Source: Haematobacter genomosp. 1
Lineage (GTDB): Bacteria; Pseudomonadota; Alphaproteobacteria; Rhodobacterales; Rhodobacteraceae
Assembly (NCBI RefSeq): GCF_002196855.1
Contig: NZ_NIPW01000015.1
Location: forward strand, 62,001-126,000
Length of the DNA stretch: 64,000 nucleotides
Direction of reading: 5' to 3'
Made by a program: the position numbers and the translations under genes. Positions 8,414 to 16,909 of this stretch are shown piece after piece (positions within the stretch are counted from its first letter, which is position 1; the number at the start of each line of letters is the position of its first letter). The notes under the pieces are model-generated. The model made no database searches. It saw only the letters and a list, made by a program, of their open reading frames with translations, and had not been told where the DNA came from.

Positions 8414-9637
8414 GGCCGGTATCAACCGTAGCGGCAAGGCTGCAAGACCGCGGAGCGTGTTGTTGTAGCTGCGCAGCGGAGCACCCGAAAGTTCGATCCC
8501 GGCGCAGCGGCGGGCCAGCGCGGCGAGCACCACCTCCCCCTCCAGCCGGGCCAGAAGCTGCCCCACGCACATATGCACACCGGAGCCGAAGCCGACATGG
8601 CCCGAGGCGCGACGCCCGATGTCATAAACCTCCGGCGCCTCCCACCGGCGCGGGTCGCGGTTGGCGGAGGCGAGGAACATGAGCACCTTTGCGCCCTCCG
8701 GTATCAGCGCGCCGCCGATCTCCGCCGGGCGCGTCGTGGTGCGGAAGAAGGTCTGCACCGGGCTTTCAAAACGGATACCCTCCTCGAAGGCCGCGCGGGC
8801 AAGCGACGGATCATCCCGCAGCCGGGCGAATTCCTCGGGGAAGCGGGCGAGGCAGTAGAGCGCCGCCCCGATGCCGTTCACCGTCGTGTCCAGCCCTGCC
8901 GTCAGCAGGGAGCGGCACAGCAGAACCGCCTCCTCCGACGTGATCTCGCCTGTATCGACGGCAGCATGGACAGCGGCTCCGAAACCGTCCGGCGACAGGT
9001 TCTCCCGCCGGCACTGCTCCGTGACCCATGCGACATGTGGCGCTGCGCGCTCCAGCGCCTCGCGCCGCAGGCGGTTGTCCGGCCCGAAGGCGTTGAAGGC
9101 CAGCCCGGCATAGGGCAGCAGATGCTCCCTGCCTTCCCGGCACAGGCCCACGGCATCGGGAAAGACGGAAAGCGGAAACGCCTCCGCCAGATCGCTGATC
9201 CCGTCGATCCCGCCACGCGCGACCAGGTCCGCGACCAGACGATCGGCAGCGGCGGCGAAATCCTCCTTCAGCCGCCGCATCACGACGGGCGAAAGCACCC
9301 TTTGCAGCACGGCACGGGCGCGGTCATGCTCCGGCGGATCGGTTTCCAGCACGAGGCTCGGCGGGCGCCAGGGCTTTTCGCGCGCGAAATCCGACAGCCC
9401 GACCCCGCGCGACGAGCAGAAGGTCTGCCAGTCGTTCAGCACGGCATGGACCTCCTCGTAACGCGCCACCGCGTAAATGCCATAGCGCGACAGCCACACG
9501 AGCGGCCCCGCCTCGCGCAGCGCCTCCTGTGCCGGATAGGGGTCATCAAAATAGGCATGATCGAACGGATCGAGATCGGAGATCGGAAGGCCAACCGGCG
9601 CGGCGACTTCCAAAGGGGTAAGGACGGCGGGGGTCAT
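8411..9637 (-). CDS. Cytochrome P450, CYP199A-like (para-substituted benzoate O-demethylase)
   Basis: A 408-residue P450. Landmarks: I-helix AGLDTTVNG with Asp250-Thr251, ExxR at Glu286-Arg289, haem loop GFGSGVHMCVGQ with Cys357. From memory the sequence closely matches CYP199A2/A4 of Rhodopseudomonas, for example the CSSRGVGLSDF block and KPWRPPSLVLE. The four residues that hold the benzoate carboxylate in CYP199A4 (Arg92, Ser95, Arg243, Ser244) appear at Arg91, Ser94, Arg242 and Ser243. 4-Methoxybenzoate or a similar para-substituted benzoate is therefore the likely substrate. A GGAG site precedes the ATG. No ferredoxin is adjacent; the one at 1229-1549 is the likely partner. Confidence 0.92.
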   Translation of the reverse strand: MTPAVLTPLEVAAPVGLPISDLDPFDHAYFDDPYPAQEALREAGPLVWLSRYGIYAVARYEEVHAVLNDWQTFCSSRGVGLSDFAREKPWRPPSLVLETDPPEHDRARAVLQRVLSPVVMRRLKEDFAAAADRLVADLVARGGIDGISDLAEAFPLSVFPDAVGLCREGREHLLPYAGLAFNAFGPDNRLRREALERAAPHVAWVTEQCRRENLSPDGFGAAVHAAVDTGEITSEEAVLLCRSLLTAGLDTTVNGIGAALYCLARFPEEFARLRDDPSLARAAFEEGIRFESPVQTFFRTTTRPAEIGGALIPEGAKVLMFLASANRDPRRWEAPEVYDIGRRASGHVGFGSGVHMCVGQLLARLEGEVVLAALARRCAGIELSGAPLRSYNNTLRGLAALPLRLIPA

Positions 9638-9733
9638 GGTAGTCTCCTGGCAAAAGGGGGACGGCCGGGGTCACGGCACCCGGCACGGTCTTTGAGCGAT
9701 GCGTCCGGGGGCGGGAGTCGGGGGCGGGAGCGG

Positions 9734-10915
9734 TCAGGACGCCGATTTGCCGGGGTCCCGCACGGCCTCATAGGTCTGGAATTCGACGTTCCAGAGCTGC
9801 CCATCCTGCTGTTCGACCCTGCGAATATAGACGTTCTGCACGATGTCTCGGGTTTCGGGGTCAATGGAGATCGGCCCGCGCGGACTTTCCCATGCCATTC
9901 CCTTCATCGCGGCGATGAGGCTGTCCCCATCCGACTGCCCGCCGGTCTTCTTCAGGGCCTCGGAGAGCAGGTGCATCCCGTCCCAGGCGGCGACCCCCAT
10001 GAAGGCGGGGCGCGTGCCGGCCTTCGCCTCATAGGCGGCAGCGAATTTTCGGTTCAGATCGCTGTCATGCGCGGCGGAATAATGAAACCCGGTCAGGATC
10101 CCTTCCGCCGGGGGGCCCATGCGCGGCAGGGTTTCGTCGTCCGTCACCCCTCCATCGGCAATGAGCCGGATGCCGGATTTGTCCAGCCCCCGCTCCACAT
10201 ACTGCTTCAGCAGCGGCGCGCCGACTCCCGACGGGACGAAGACAAAGAGGGTCTGCGGCTTCAGATCCGCGACTTTCTGCAGGAAGGCGGAAAAGTCCGG
10301 GTTTTGCAGCGGCACGCGCAGGCTTTCCAGAACCTTGCCGCCCGCCGCCTCGAACCGTGTCCTGAAGGTCGTCTCCGCATCGACGCCGGGGCCGTAATCC
10401 ATCACCAGCGTCACCGCGCTCCGGTCGCCTTGCTCCACGACCCAATCGGCGATCTTCGATGTGACCTGCGGCGTGGTGTAGCTGGTTCGCACGATGTAGG
10501 GCGATTTCTCCGTCACGACCGAGGTCGCCGCCACCATGACGATCTGCGGCACCTTGGCGCGGGCGGAAATGGGCGCCGCGGCAAGGGCAAGCGGCGTTAG
10601 CCCGAACCCCGCCAGCGCCTCCACCTTGTCATGCACGACGAGTTCCTGCGCCAGACGCTTCGTTGCATCGGCCACGGCCCCGTCATCCTTGACGATCAGT
10701 TCGATCCGACGGCCCGCGACTTCCTCTCCATGCTCGGCAAGATAGAGGCGCATTGCGGTCTCGATCTGTTTTCCATAGGGCGCGAACGGACCGGTCATGG
10801 GGACGATTACCCCCACCTTCAAAGGCTTCGCCTCGGCCAGAGCCGGGCGCAGTCCGCCTGTCGCGCTCAACGTTGCACCGGCCGCCGCGGCGACCAGAAA
10901 GCTGCGTCTGTCCAT
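9734..10915 (-). CDS. Liv-type periplasmic substrate-binding protein (copy 2)
   Basis: A 393-residue binding protein paralogous to LivK at 6301-7479. The N-terminus MDRRSFLVAAAAG resembles a twin-arginine (Tat) signal, whereas copy 1 has an ordinary Sec-like leader. The mature part starts about residue 30 (KPLKVGVIVPMTGPFA). It has no permease or ATPase of its own and lies directly upstream of the CYP199A-like P450, so it probably feeds the single LivHMGF channel with a different ligand. A divergent LysR gene starts 99 bp away. Confidence 0.92.
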   Translation of the reverse strand: MDRRSFLVAAAAGATLSATGGLRPALAEAKPLKVGVIVPMTGPFAPYGKQIETAMRLYLAEHGEEVAGRRIELIVKDDGAVADATKRLAQELVVHDKVEALAGFGLTPLALAAAPISARAKVPQIVMVAATSVVTEKSPYIVRTSYTTPQVTSKIADWVVEQGDRSAVTLVMDYGPGVDAETTFRTRFEAAGGKVLESLRVPLQNPDFSAFLQKVADLKPQTLFVFVPSGVGAPLLKQYVERGLDKSGIRLIADGGVTDDETLPRMGPPAEGILTGFHYSAAHDSDLNRKFAAAYEAKAGTRPAFMGVAAWDGMHLLSEALKKTGGQSDGDSLIAAMKGMAWESPRGPISIDPETRDIVQNVYIRRVEQQDGQLWNVEFQTYEAVRDPGKSAS

Positions 10916-10999
10916 TTTCCCTCCCTCGCCAGACCTCCTCCGCCCAGCTCTGAAAATGTAGCAGTCACGGCTAAATCTACTTAGCGAATTCGTTTAATT

Positions 11000-11016
11000 A
11001 TGATTATTTAAATCAT
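11000..11016. promoter_or_regulatory. Inverted repeat ATGATT-n5-AATCAT at LysR start
   Basis: A 6+5+6 palindrome in an AT-rich stretch between the divergent binding-protein gene and the LysR gene. Its right arm runs into the LysR start codon (ATG at 11015), which suits negative autoregulation. The T-n11-A form typical of LysR sites is present within it. Confidence 0.5.
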
Positions 11017-11965
11017 GAATTATCGTGAGATCGACCTGAACCTCCTGATGGTGCTTGATGCGCTTTATGAAGAAGGCAGCGTCACCGCCGCCGCTGTGCG
11101 ACTGAAAACCAGCCAGCCCACGGTAAGCTTCGGGCTGAACAAACTGCGTGCGTCTCTGGGCGATGAGCTTTTCGTGCGCGATGGCTCTGGCATGCGGCCC
11201 ACCCCCTTCGCCCAGCAGATCGAGGAGCCGGTGCGACGGATCCTCGGTATCGTGCGGCAGGATCTTCTCCGCCAGCGCGGCTTCGAGCCGGCAACCGCGC
11301 AACGCAGCTTCGCCTTTTCGACCTCCGACATCGGGGAGCTGGTCTTCCTGCCCGAAATCATCGCCAGATTGCGCAGCGAGGCGCCGGGCGTCACGCTTCG
11401 TTGTCTCTCCCTGCCGCCAGACGAGTTGCAGGAGGCGCTGGCCGAAGGCATCGTGGACATCGCCCTCGGTTACTTTCCCGATCTGCAGGGCGCGCTCATC
11501 TATCAGCAGAAGCTCTTCGAGCATCCCTTCACCTGCGTCGTGCGCGAAGGCCACCCGGTGATCGGAGACAGTCTGACGCTGGAGCAGTTCGCCTCCCTCG
11601 AACACGCCGTGGTCGAGCAGAAGGGCCGCAGCCAGGAAATTGCCGAGCGCCGCATGGCTGAGCTGGGGATCGAGCGGCGCATCATCCTGCGCTCGCCGCA
11701 TTTCATGTCCATCCCGCTGCTGGTGGCCTCATCCGACCTGATCTCCGTCGTCCCGCTTGCCGTCGGGCGGGCCTATGGCCGGATCGCGCCCCTGAAGCTC
11801 GTCCCACCGCCGTTCGACATCCCGGTCATCGAACTCAAGCAGTTCTGGCACCGTCGGCTGCATGCCGATCCGGGTGTCGTATGGATGCGCGGTCTCATCG
11901 CCCGGCTGTATCTGAATCGCGACCCCTCGACAGATATGAAATCTCCGATCTTCAGCCTGGGATGA
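11015..11965 (+). CDS. LysR-family transcriptional regulator (NodD-like branch)
   Basis: A 316-residue LysR protein. The N-terminal winged helix includes ITDL-type features DLNLLMVLDALYEEGSVTAAAVRL then SQPTVSFGLNKLR; the effector-binding domain follows from about residue 90 (SFAFSTSDIGELVFLPEII). It is divergent from the second Liv-type binding protein and the CYP199A-like P450, which are its most likely targets, with an aromatic acid as possible effector. The C-terminus ends in a short extension (DMKSPIFSLG). Confidence 0.92.
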   Translation: MNYREIDLNLLMVLDALYEEGSVTAAAVRLKTSQPTVSFGLNKLRASLGDELFVRDGSGMRPTPFAQQIEEPVRRILGIVRQDLLRQRGFEPATAQRSFAFSTSDIGELVFLPEIIARLRSEAPGVTLRCLSLPPDELQEALAEGIVDIALGYFPDLQGALIYQQKLFEHPFTCVVREGHPVIGDSLTLEQFASLEHAVVEQKGRSQEIAERRMAELGIERRIILRSPHFMSIPLLVASSDLISVVPLAVGRAYGRIAPLKLVPPPFDIPVIELKQFWHRRLHADPGVVWMRGLIARLYLNRDPSTDMKSPIFSLG

Positions 11966-12259
11966 AGCCGCAGGCCAATGGAAGCGTCTCCTGACCTGTG
12001 GCGCCAGCTGGGGGCGCTTCGCCAGCGGCGGTCGCGACGCTGCGGGGGGTGCTGTGCTTCACGCACGAAGCACCCACCGACGCCCTCGGCCCGCTGGCGG
12101 GAGGGCGCGCCGGTCTTGCGGGTGCGCCGAGCCTCCGCGCATATCCGCGGTTGACGGCGCCCTCAACGGGGGAGGCCGGAACCGGGGCGACCGGTGGATC
12201 GCCTCAGACGGTCGCCGAACCCCGGCAGTTGCAGACCGGCAGAAGCGCCCCGTTAGCCC
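11966..12259. other. Convergent intergenic region with hairpin
   Basis: 294 bp between the ends of the LysR gene (+) and the CoA-transferase B gene (-). No coding potential was recognised. It contains the hairpin listed at 12054-12073. Confidence 0.6.
12054..12073. terminator. Possible bidirectional terminator hairpin
   Basis: Arms GTGCTTC and GAAGCAC with a 6-base loop, located between convergent genes. There is no clear U-run, so a Rho-independent role is only possible. Confidence 0.4.
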
Positions 12260-12895
12260 TCAGCCATACAGTTTCGCGCCGGTGAACTCCTGAACTTCCG
12301 CCCTGCTGTTGCCGGGAGCAAGCTCGATGATCCCAAAGCCTTCGGGTAGAACTTCCAGCACCGCAAGGTCGGTATAGACCCGCGACACAACGCCCAGCCC
12401 GGTGAGAGGATAGGTGCATCGCTCCAGCAGCTTCGGGGCACCGGCACGGTCCACATGCCGCATGATGACGTAGATGTTCGGCACCCCGACAACGAGGTCC
12501 ATCGCGCCGCCGACCGCAGGCGGAAAGCTATGGTCAAGCGTCGCCCAGTTGGCCAGATCGCCATTCTGCGCCACCTGATAGGCGCCCAGAACCGCGATAT
12601 CCAGATGTCCGCCCCGCATCATGGCAAAGCTGGTGGAATGGTCGAAAAAGGCCGAGCCGGGGATCGTGCTGACGAACTTCTTCGAGGCGTCGATCAGGTC
12701 GGGATCCTCCATGCCCGGTGCAGGCTGCGGGCCGACACCAAGCAGGCCGTTTTCGGTCTGGTACATCACCTCGCGCCCCTCCGGCACGAAATGCGCCACG
12801 CGGTTGGGCATGCCGATCCCGAGGTTCACATAGGCCCCGTCGGGGATGTCCTGCGCCAGACGGCGCGCGATATCGTTGTCGGACAGCCGGTTCAT
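12260..12895 (-). CDS. 3-oxoacid (3-oxoadipate-type) CoA-transferase subunit B
   Basis: A 211-residue beta subunit of a class I CoA-transferase. The catalytic glutamate lies in the motif QTENGLLGVGP (about residues 46-56), the position of the CoA-thioester glutamate in SCOT/PcaJ. NLGIGMPN near residue 24 is another family block. Its start overlaps the subunit A stop by 4 bp. Whether the substrate is 3-oxoadipate, acetoacetate or another 3-oxoacid cannot be told from sequence; aromatic catabolism nearby makes 3-oxoadipate attractive. Confidence 0.92.
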   Translation of the reverse strand: MNRLSDNDIARRLAQDIPDGAYVNLGIGMPNRVAHFVPEGREVMYQTENGLLGVGPQPAPGMEDPDLIDASKKFVSTIPGSAFFDHSTSFAMMRGGHLDIAVLGAYQVAQNGDLANWATLDHSFPPAVGGAMDLVVGVPNIYVIMRHVDRAGAPKLLERCTYPLTGLGVVSRVYTDLAVLEVLPEGFGIIELAPGNSRAEVQEFTGAKLYG

Positions 12896-13584
12896 GCCTG
12901 CACCCCGCCCTGGACTCCGCCCTGCGCCATACCGGCGGTGACCGAGGAGACGAAGATACCGGGCGTCACCACGGTTTCGGGCGGCAACGGTTCGTCCAGC
13001 ACCTCGCGCGCCTCGACGATCGTGTGACGGGCGGCCATTGCCATGAGCGGGTTGAAGTTCCGCGCCGTCGCCCGGTAGCGCAGGTTGCCCCAGCGGTCTG
13101 CGGCATCCGCGCGGATCAGCGCGAAATCGGCCGAAAGCGGCGTCTCGAACACGTGGCCCTTGCCGTCGATCATCCTCACCTCCTTGCCCTCGGCCAGCAG
13201 GGTGCCATAGCCCGTGGGGGTGAAGAAGCCGCCCAGACCGGCCCCCGCCGTGCGGATACGTTCCGCCAATGTGCCCTGGGGAACGATCTCCAGCGCCACC
13301 TCCCCCGCCTCGTACCTCCGTTCGAACCAGATCGACCCGGGAGAGCGGGGATAGGAACAGATCACCTTGGCCACACGGCCCTCCTTCAGCAATGCCGAGA
13401 TGCCCTCCTCGCCGGCCCCGGCATTGTTGGAGATCAGCGTGAGGTCCCGCGCGCCATTCTCCACAAGCGCCTCGATGAGTCCGAAGGGGACCCCGGCGGA
13501 GCCGAAGCCGCCGATCATCACCGAAGCGCCGTCCTGTATCGCTGCCACGGCGACATCCAGACCAGGAACACGTTTATCGATCAT
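12892..13584 (-). CDS. 3-oxoacid (3-oxoadipate-type) CoA-transferase subunit A
   Basis: A 230-residue alpha subunit with the glycine-rich block VMIGGFGSAGVP (about residues 22-33) and FFTPTGYGT further on. It pairs with subunit B to transfer CoA, usually from succinyl-CoA, to a 3-oxoacid. The start overlaps the TRAP permease stop by 4 bp, so enzyme and transporter are one transcription and translation unit. Confidence 0.92.
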   Translation of the reverse strand: MIDKRVPGLDVAVAAIQDGASVMIGGFGSAGVPFGLIEALVENGARDLTLISNNAGAGEEGISALLKEGRVAKVICSYPRSPGSIWFERRYEAGEVALEIVPQGTLAERIRTAGAGLGGFFTPTGYGTLLAEGKEVRMIDGKGHVFETPLSADFALIRADAADRWGNLRYRATARNFNPLMAMAARHTIVEAREVLDEPLPPETVVTPGIFVSSVTAGMAQGGVQGGVQA

Positions 13585-15554
13585 TCGCCCGGCTCCACCA
13601 TTGCCACTGTCATCTTCTCCCGGCCAAGGGGCCGCATCACCGTCATTGCCACGACGCCCGCCACCATCAGGAAACCCAGTATCATCGAATAGAACTCCGG
13701 CAACAGTATGAGGATGCCTGCCACCCCGAGCACAACCCGCGCAAGAGGGCGCAGCCGTCCGGCGCGGTAGAGCCAGCCTTCCATCGCGGCAGTCATGGCC
13801 CAGATGGCGATCACGCTGAGGCAGATGGATCTGGCGATCGCCAGCGCCCCGCCCTGCATGATCAATCCGGTGTCGTACACAAAGATGAACGGCAGGATGA
13901 ACAGGATGCCGCCAAGGCGCATGGAGTAAAAGCCGGTCTTCATCGCCGGTGCCTTGGCGATGTTCGCAGCCGTGATCGCCGCAAGCGCAACCGGCGGGGT
14001 GATGTAGCTCAGCATGCCCCAGTAAAGGATGAACAGGTGGCTGGCGAGCGGGTCCATCCCGGCCGCGATAAGCGCGGGCGCAAGCAGGATCGACAGGAAG
14101 ATGTAGCAGGCGCTCACCGTCATGCCCATGCCGAGGATGAAGCTGGTCGCCGCCCCGGCGATCAGCATCAACGGCACGCTGCCGTTGGCGTAGAGCAGCA
14201 GCTCCCGCGAGAAGGCTCCCGCCACGCCGCTGTAGGACAGCCCGCCCACGATCAGCCCGATACCAGCGAGCACGGCGACCAACCCGGCAATCCCGCTGGT
14301 GATATCAAAAAGCAGCAGCTTGGCGCGGGCCAGCGTGATCCTTGTCCGCTTGCGGAAGGCGGTGGCGATCAGAAGCGCCGCCGAGGCCGCGTAGGGCGAA
14401 TAGACCTCCTGCCGCAGACCCATGAGCACGTAGATCAGCACGACCAAAGCCAGCAGATAGGGCCAGCCGCGCAGGAGCGTCGGGCCGAGCTTCGGGATCT
14501 CGCCCTCCGCCGCGCCTTTCAGCCCGTGACGCGCGGCATACATGTCCACCTGAAAAAGCAGCGCGAGATAGAAGAGCACCGCGGGGATCAGCGCCGCCAT
14601 GGCGATATCGGCATAGGGCACACCGAGAAACGATGCCATGATGAAGGCCACCGTTCCCATGACGGGCGGCATCAGCGTGGCTCCGGTGGAAGCGCAGCTT
14701 TCGATCGCCGCGGCATAGACCGCCGGGTATCCCGTCTTTTTCATGGTCGGGATCGAGAACGGGCCGATCGTGAGGATATTGGAAATCACGCTGCCGGAAA
14801 GGGATCCCAGAATCCCGCTTCCCAGCACCGCGACCTTGGCCGGGCCGCCCCGGCTCCGCCCGAGCAGCGCTGCGGCGAGATCCATGAAGAACTCCGACCC
14901 CCGGGTCACCGTCAGAACGGAGCCGAAGATCACGAAGCCGATCACCAGCTCCGCCACCACCTGCATGGGAATGCCGATGATGCTTTCCACCCCCATGGCA
15001 TGGACGCGGAAGGTGCCCATCAGGCTGTACTCCGTCCCCCACAGGAAGCCCGGCATGTAGTCGGCGAATATCGGATAGGCGCCGAAGAACAATGCCGTCC
15101 CGAGCAGGATCAACCCCCCCGCCCGGCGCACGCCCTCCAATGCCACCAGCACCAGCCCGACGGAGGCGAGGTTCGCGGCCAGCGGCGCGTCGAACTCCCA
15201 GCCATTGGTGATGATCTGCAGGCCGTTCATGCCCAGATAGGCGCCGCAGGCCAGCGTGATCCCAACAAGCACCCAATCATACCATCGGGTCGCGGTGTCG
15301 CCTTTTCGGGCAGGGGTGACGATGAACGCGACCGACAGGAAGATGCCGATCAGATAATAGAGATAGCTGTTCCCCAGCGGCTGAAAGCCGAAGAGGTTGA
15401 GCAGGAATACCTGGTTGACCGCCATGACGAGGCCCACCGCACCCAGCACCATCGCCACGATCCGTGCCCACCCACCTGGCCGGGTATTTCCGCTTTCGGC
15501 GATTTCGATGCTGTGGTGCGGGGTCTGCTCCGGCGCTTCGCTTTGTCTGGGCAT
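13581..15554 (-). CDS. TRAP transporter fused permease (DctQM type)
   Basis: A 657-residue membrane protein typical of TAXI-TRAP systems, in which the small and large membrane subunits are fused. A cytoplasmic N-terminus (about 30 residues) is followed by hydrophobic helices throughout; the DctM core includes FGSVLTVTRGSEFFMDLA and SCASTGATLMPPVMGTVAF. Start MPRQSE follows an AGGAGA site, against a longer arginine-rich upstream extension. It would drive sodium- or proton-coupled import of the ligand of the adjacent binding protein. Confidence 0.93.
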   Translation of the reverse strand: MPRQSEAPEQTPHHSIEIAESGNTRPGGWARIVAMVLGAVGLVMAVNQVFLLNLFGFQPLGNSYLYYLIGIFLSVAFIVTPARKGDTATRWYDWVLVGITLACGAYLGMNGLQIITNGWEFDAPLAANLASVGLVLVALEGVRRAGGLILLGTALFFGAYPIFADYMPGFLWGTEYSLMGTFRVHAMGVESIIGIPMQVVAELVIGFVIFGSVLTVTRGSEFFMDLAAALLGRSRGGPAKVAVLGSGILGSLSGSVISNILTIGPFSIPTMKKTGYPAVYAAAIESCASTGATLMPPVMGTVAFIMASFLGVPYADIAMAALIPAVLFYLALLFQVDMYAARHGLKGAAEGEIPKLGPTLLRGWPYLLALVVLIYVLMGLRQEVYSPYAASAALLIATAFRKRTRITLARAKLLLFDITSGIAGLVAVLAGIGLIVGGLSYSGVAGAFSRELLLYANGSVPLMLIAGAATSFILGMGMTVSACYIFLSILLAPALIAAGMDPLASHLFILYWGMLSYITPPVALAAITAANIAKAPAMKTGFYSMRLGGILFILPFIFVYDTGLIMQGGALAIARSICLSVIAIWAMTAAMEGWLYRAGRLRPLARVVLGVAGILILLPEFYSMILGFLMVAGVVAMTVMRPLGREKMTVAMVEPGE

Positions 15555-15620
15555 GCGAACTCTCCTGCGAGGGGAACCGCGGCGGCGCGTCACGGGGGAC
15601 GGCCGCCGATGCATCTGCGA

Positions 15621-16766
15621 TCAGTTGCTCAGGGTGGCCACGACTTCGGCCCGGCGTTTCAGCCAGGCGTCCGCGAACTCCCCGGCCGCCATATCCTTGT
15701 GCTCCGGCAGGAAGGTGGCCCAGGCGGCGGTGAGCGCATTCATCCGCGCAAGACGCTGGTCGTTCCACTTCTGGTTTTCTTCGGTCCAGATGCCCTTTTC
15801 GCGCAGGTATCGGATCGCGCCCTCATGGAAGGGAATATCGACAGGCGGCTGCCCCGAGATGTGCAGATCCCACCGGTTCATCGTCGCCGTGGCGTCCTTG
15901 TAGGTGCCGAAGGTCTCATCCAGCGCCTTGATGAAGGCATAGACCTCGTCATCCGACTTTTCGGCCAGAGAGACGATGACAGGATACCGGTAGGAGGTCA
16001 TCCAGACCTTCTCGCCGTCCTTGAGACCCGCGGCGATGCTCTCCTCGAACGGTCCCATCATGGGCGAGACCTCCTTCAGCCGCGCCCAGCCCTCGGTATT
16101 GGAAGGATCGACCGCAACCCAGTGCAGGCCGCGCGGCGACTCCGCGAGTTCGTAAAGCTGGCTGACCGTGGCGGTGGTGCAGGTGGCGTCGGACTCCCCC
16201 TTGGTCATGGAAGCCATTGCCGCGGAATAGGTCGGGAACATCACGACCTTCACGTCGTCGAGCGTGAGATTACCGAAGGCGAGAATGCCCTCGCATTTGG
16301 TGTTGAGGGACGGGTTGCCCGCAACCAGCGCGATCCGCTTGCCCTTTGCGTCGCTGACGGTCTCGATCCCCGCATCCGCCGCCGCAACCATGGAAAAGGA
16401 GGCGGGCCGGCCCGCGACGGTGCGGAGGCTCCTCGGACCCCAGTCGGGCGTTGCGAAATCGTATATACCCTCGGAAACAAAGAAGGATTCCGTAGACAGG
16501 AAACCGAAGTCCGCTCTGCCCATCAATACCGGCTGCAACCTGCCGATACCGCTGCCCGACGGCTGGATCCTTACCTTTGTGCCGTATTTCTGCCCAAGCG
16601 CATCCGCGATGGCGGAGGCTTCGGAATAGCCGGCGGACCCCACGTCGTAGGATGACCAGATCATCGTCCGCGGCAACTCCTGAGCCGAGGCCGCCGCAGC
16701 GAGAGCCAACGGGACAAGCGCAGACAACCCGCTGCGCAAGATGCGCAGAACCGGTGAAGCGTTCAT
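15621..16766 (-). CDS. TAXI-family TRAP transporter solute-binding protein
   Basis: A 381-residue periplasmic protein. An N-terminal signal peptide ends around ALAAAASA, followed by the TAXI-family core (TMIWSSYDVGSAGYSEASAIADAL). Start MNASPV is selected for the signal peptide and the GGGGGAA run upstream. It is the first gene of the minus-strand TRAP and CoA-transferase operon and lies divergent to the LysR gene at 16910. Confidence 0.92.
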   Translation of the reverse strand: MNASPVLRILRSGLSALVPLALAAAASAQELPRTMIWSSYDVGSAGYSEASAIADALGQKYGTKVRIQPSGSGIGRLQPVLMGRADFGFLSTESFFVSEGIYDFATPDWGPRSLRTVAGRPASFSMVAAADAGIETVSDAKGKRIALVAGNPSLNTKCEGILAFGNLTLDDVKVVMFPTYSAAMASMTKGESDATCTTATVSQLYELAESPRGLHWVAVDPSNTEGWARLKEVSPMMGPFEESIAAGLKDGEKVWMTSYRYPVIVSLAEKSDDEVYAFIKALDETFGTYKDATATMNRWDLHISGQPPVDIPFHEGAIRYLREKGIWTEENQKWNDQRLARMNALTAAWATFLPEHKDMAAGEFADAWLKRRAEVVATLSN

Positions 16767-16865
16767 TTTGATTTCCCCCAAAATGAGTGGGACACGCAGG
16801 TGCAGGACGCCGCGCAACCCCCCTCGATCTCCTCCACTTGCCACGCTGTCTTGTACGGACCTATG

Positions 16866-16882
16866 TTTCAAGTGCGTTGAAA
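16866..16882. promoter_or_regulatory. LysR box TTTCAA-n5-TTGAAA
   Basis: A perfect 6+5+6 inverted repeat that contains the LysR T-n11-A signature, located in the 143-bp region between the TAXI-TRAP operon and the divergent LysR gene. It is the likely site for control of both directions. Confidence 0.6.
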
Positions 16883-16909
16883 ACATAACTGCCATAAGGA
16901 ACCGGCATC

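Noticed and set aside
14037-16655. 872-codon plus-strand open frame opposite the TRAP genes
   Set aside because: Low-complexity Arg/Asp/Gln/His composition and antisense to two well-supported transporter genes; typical shadow frame of high-G+C DNA.
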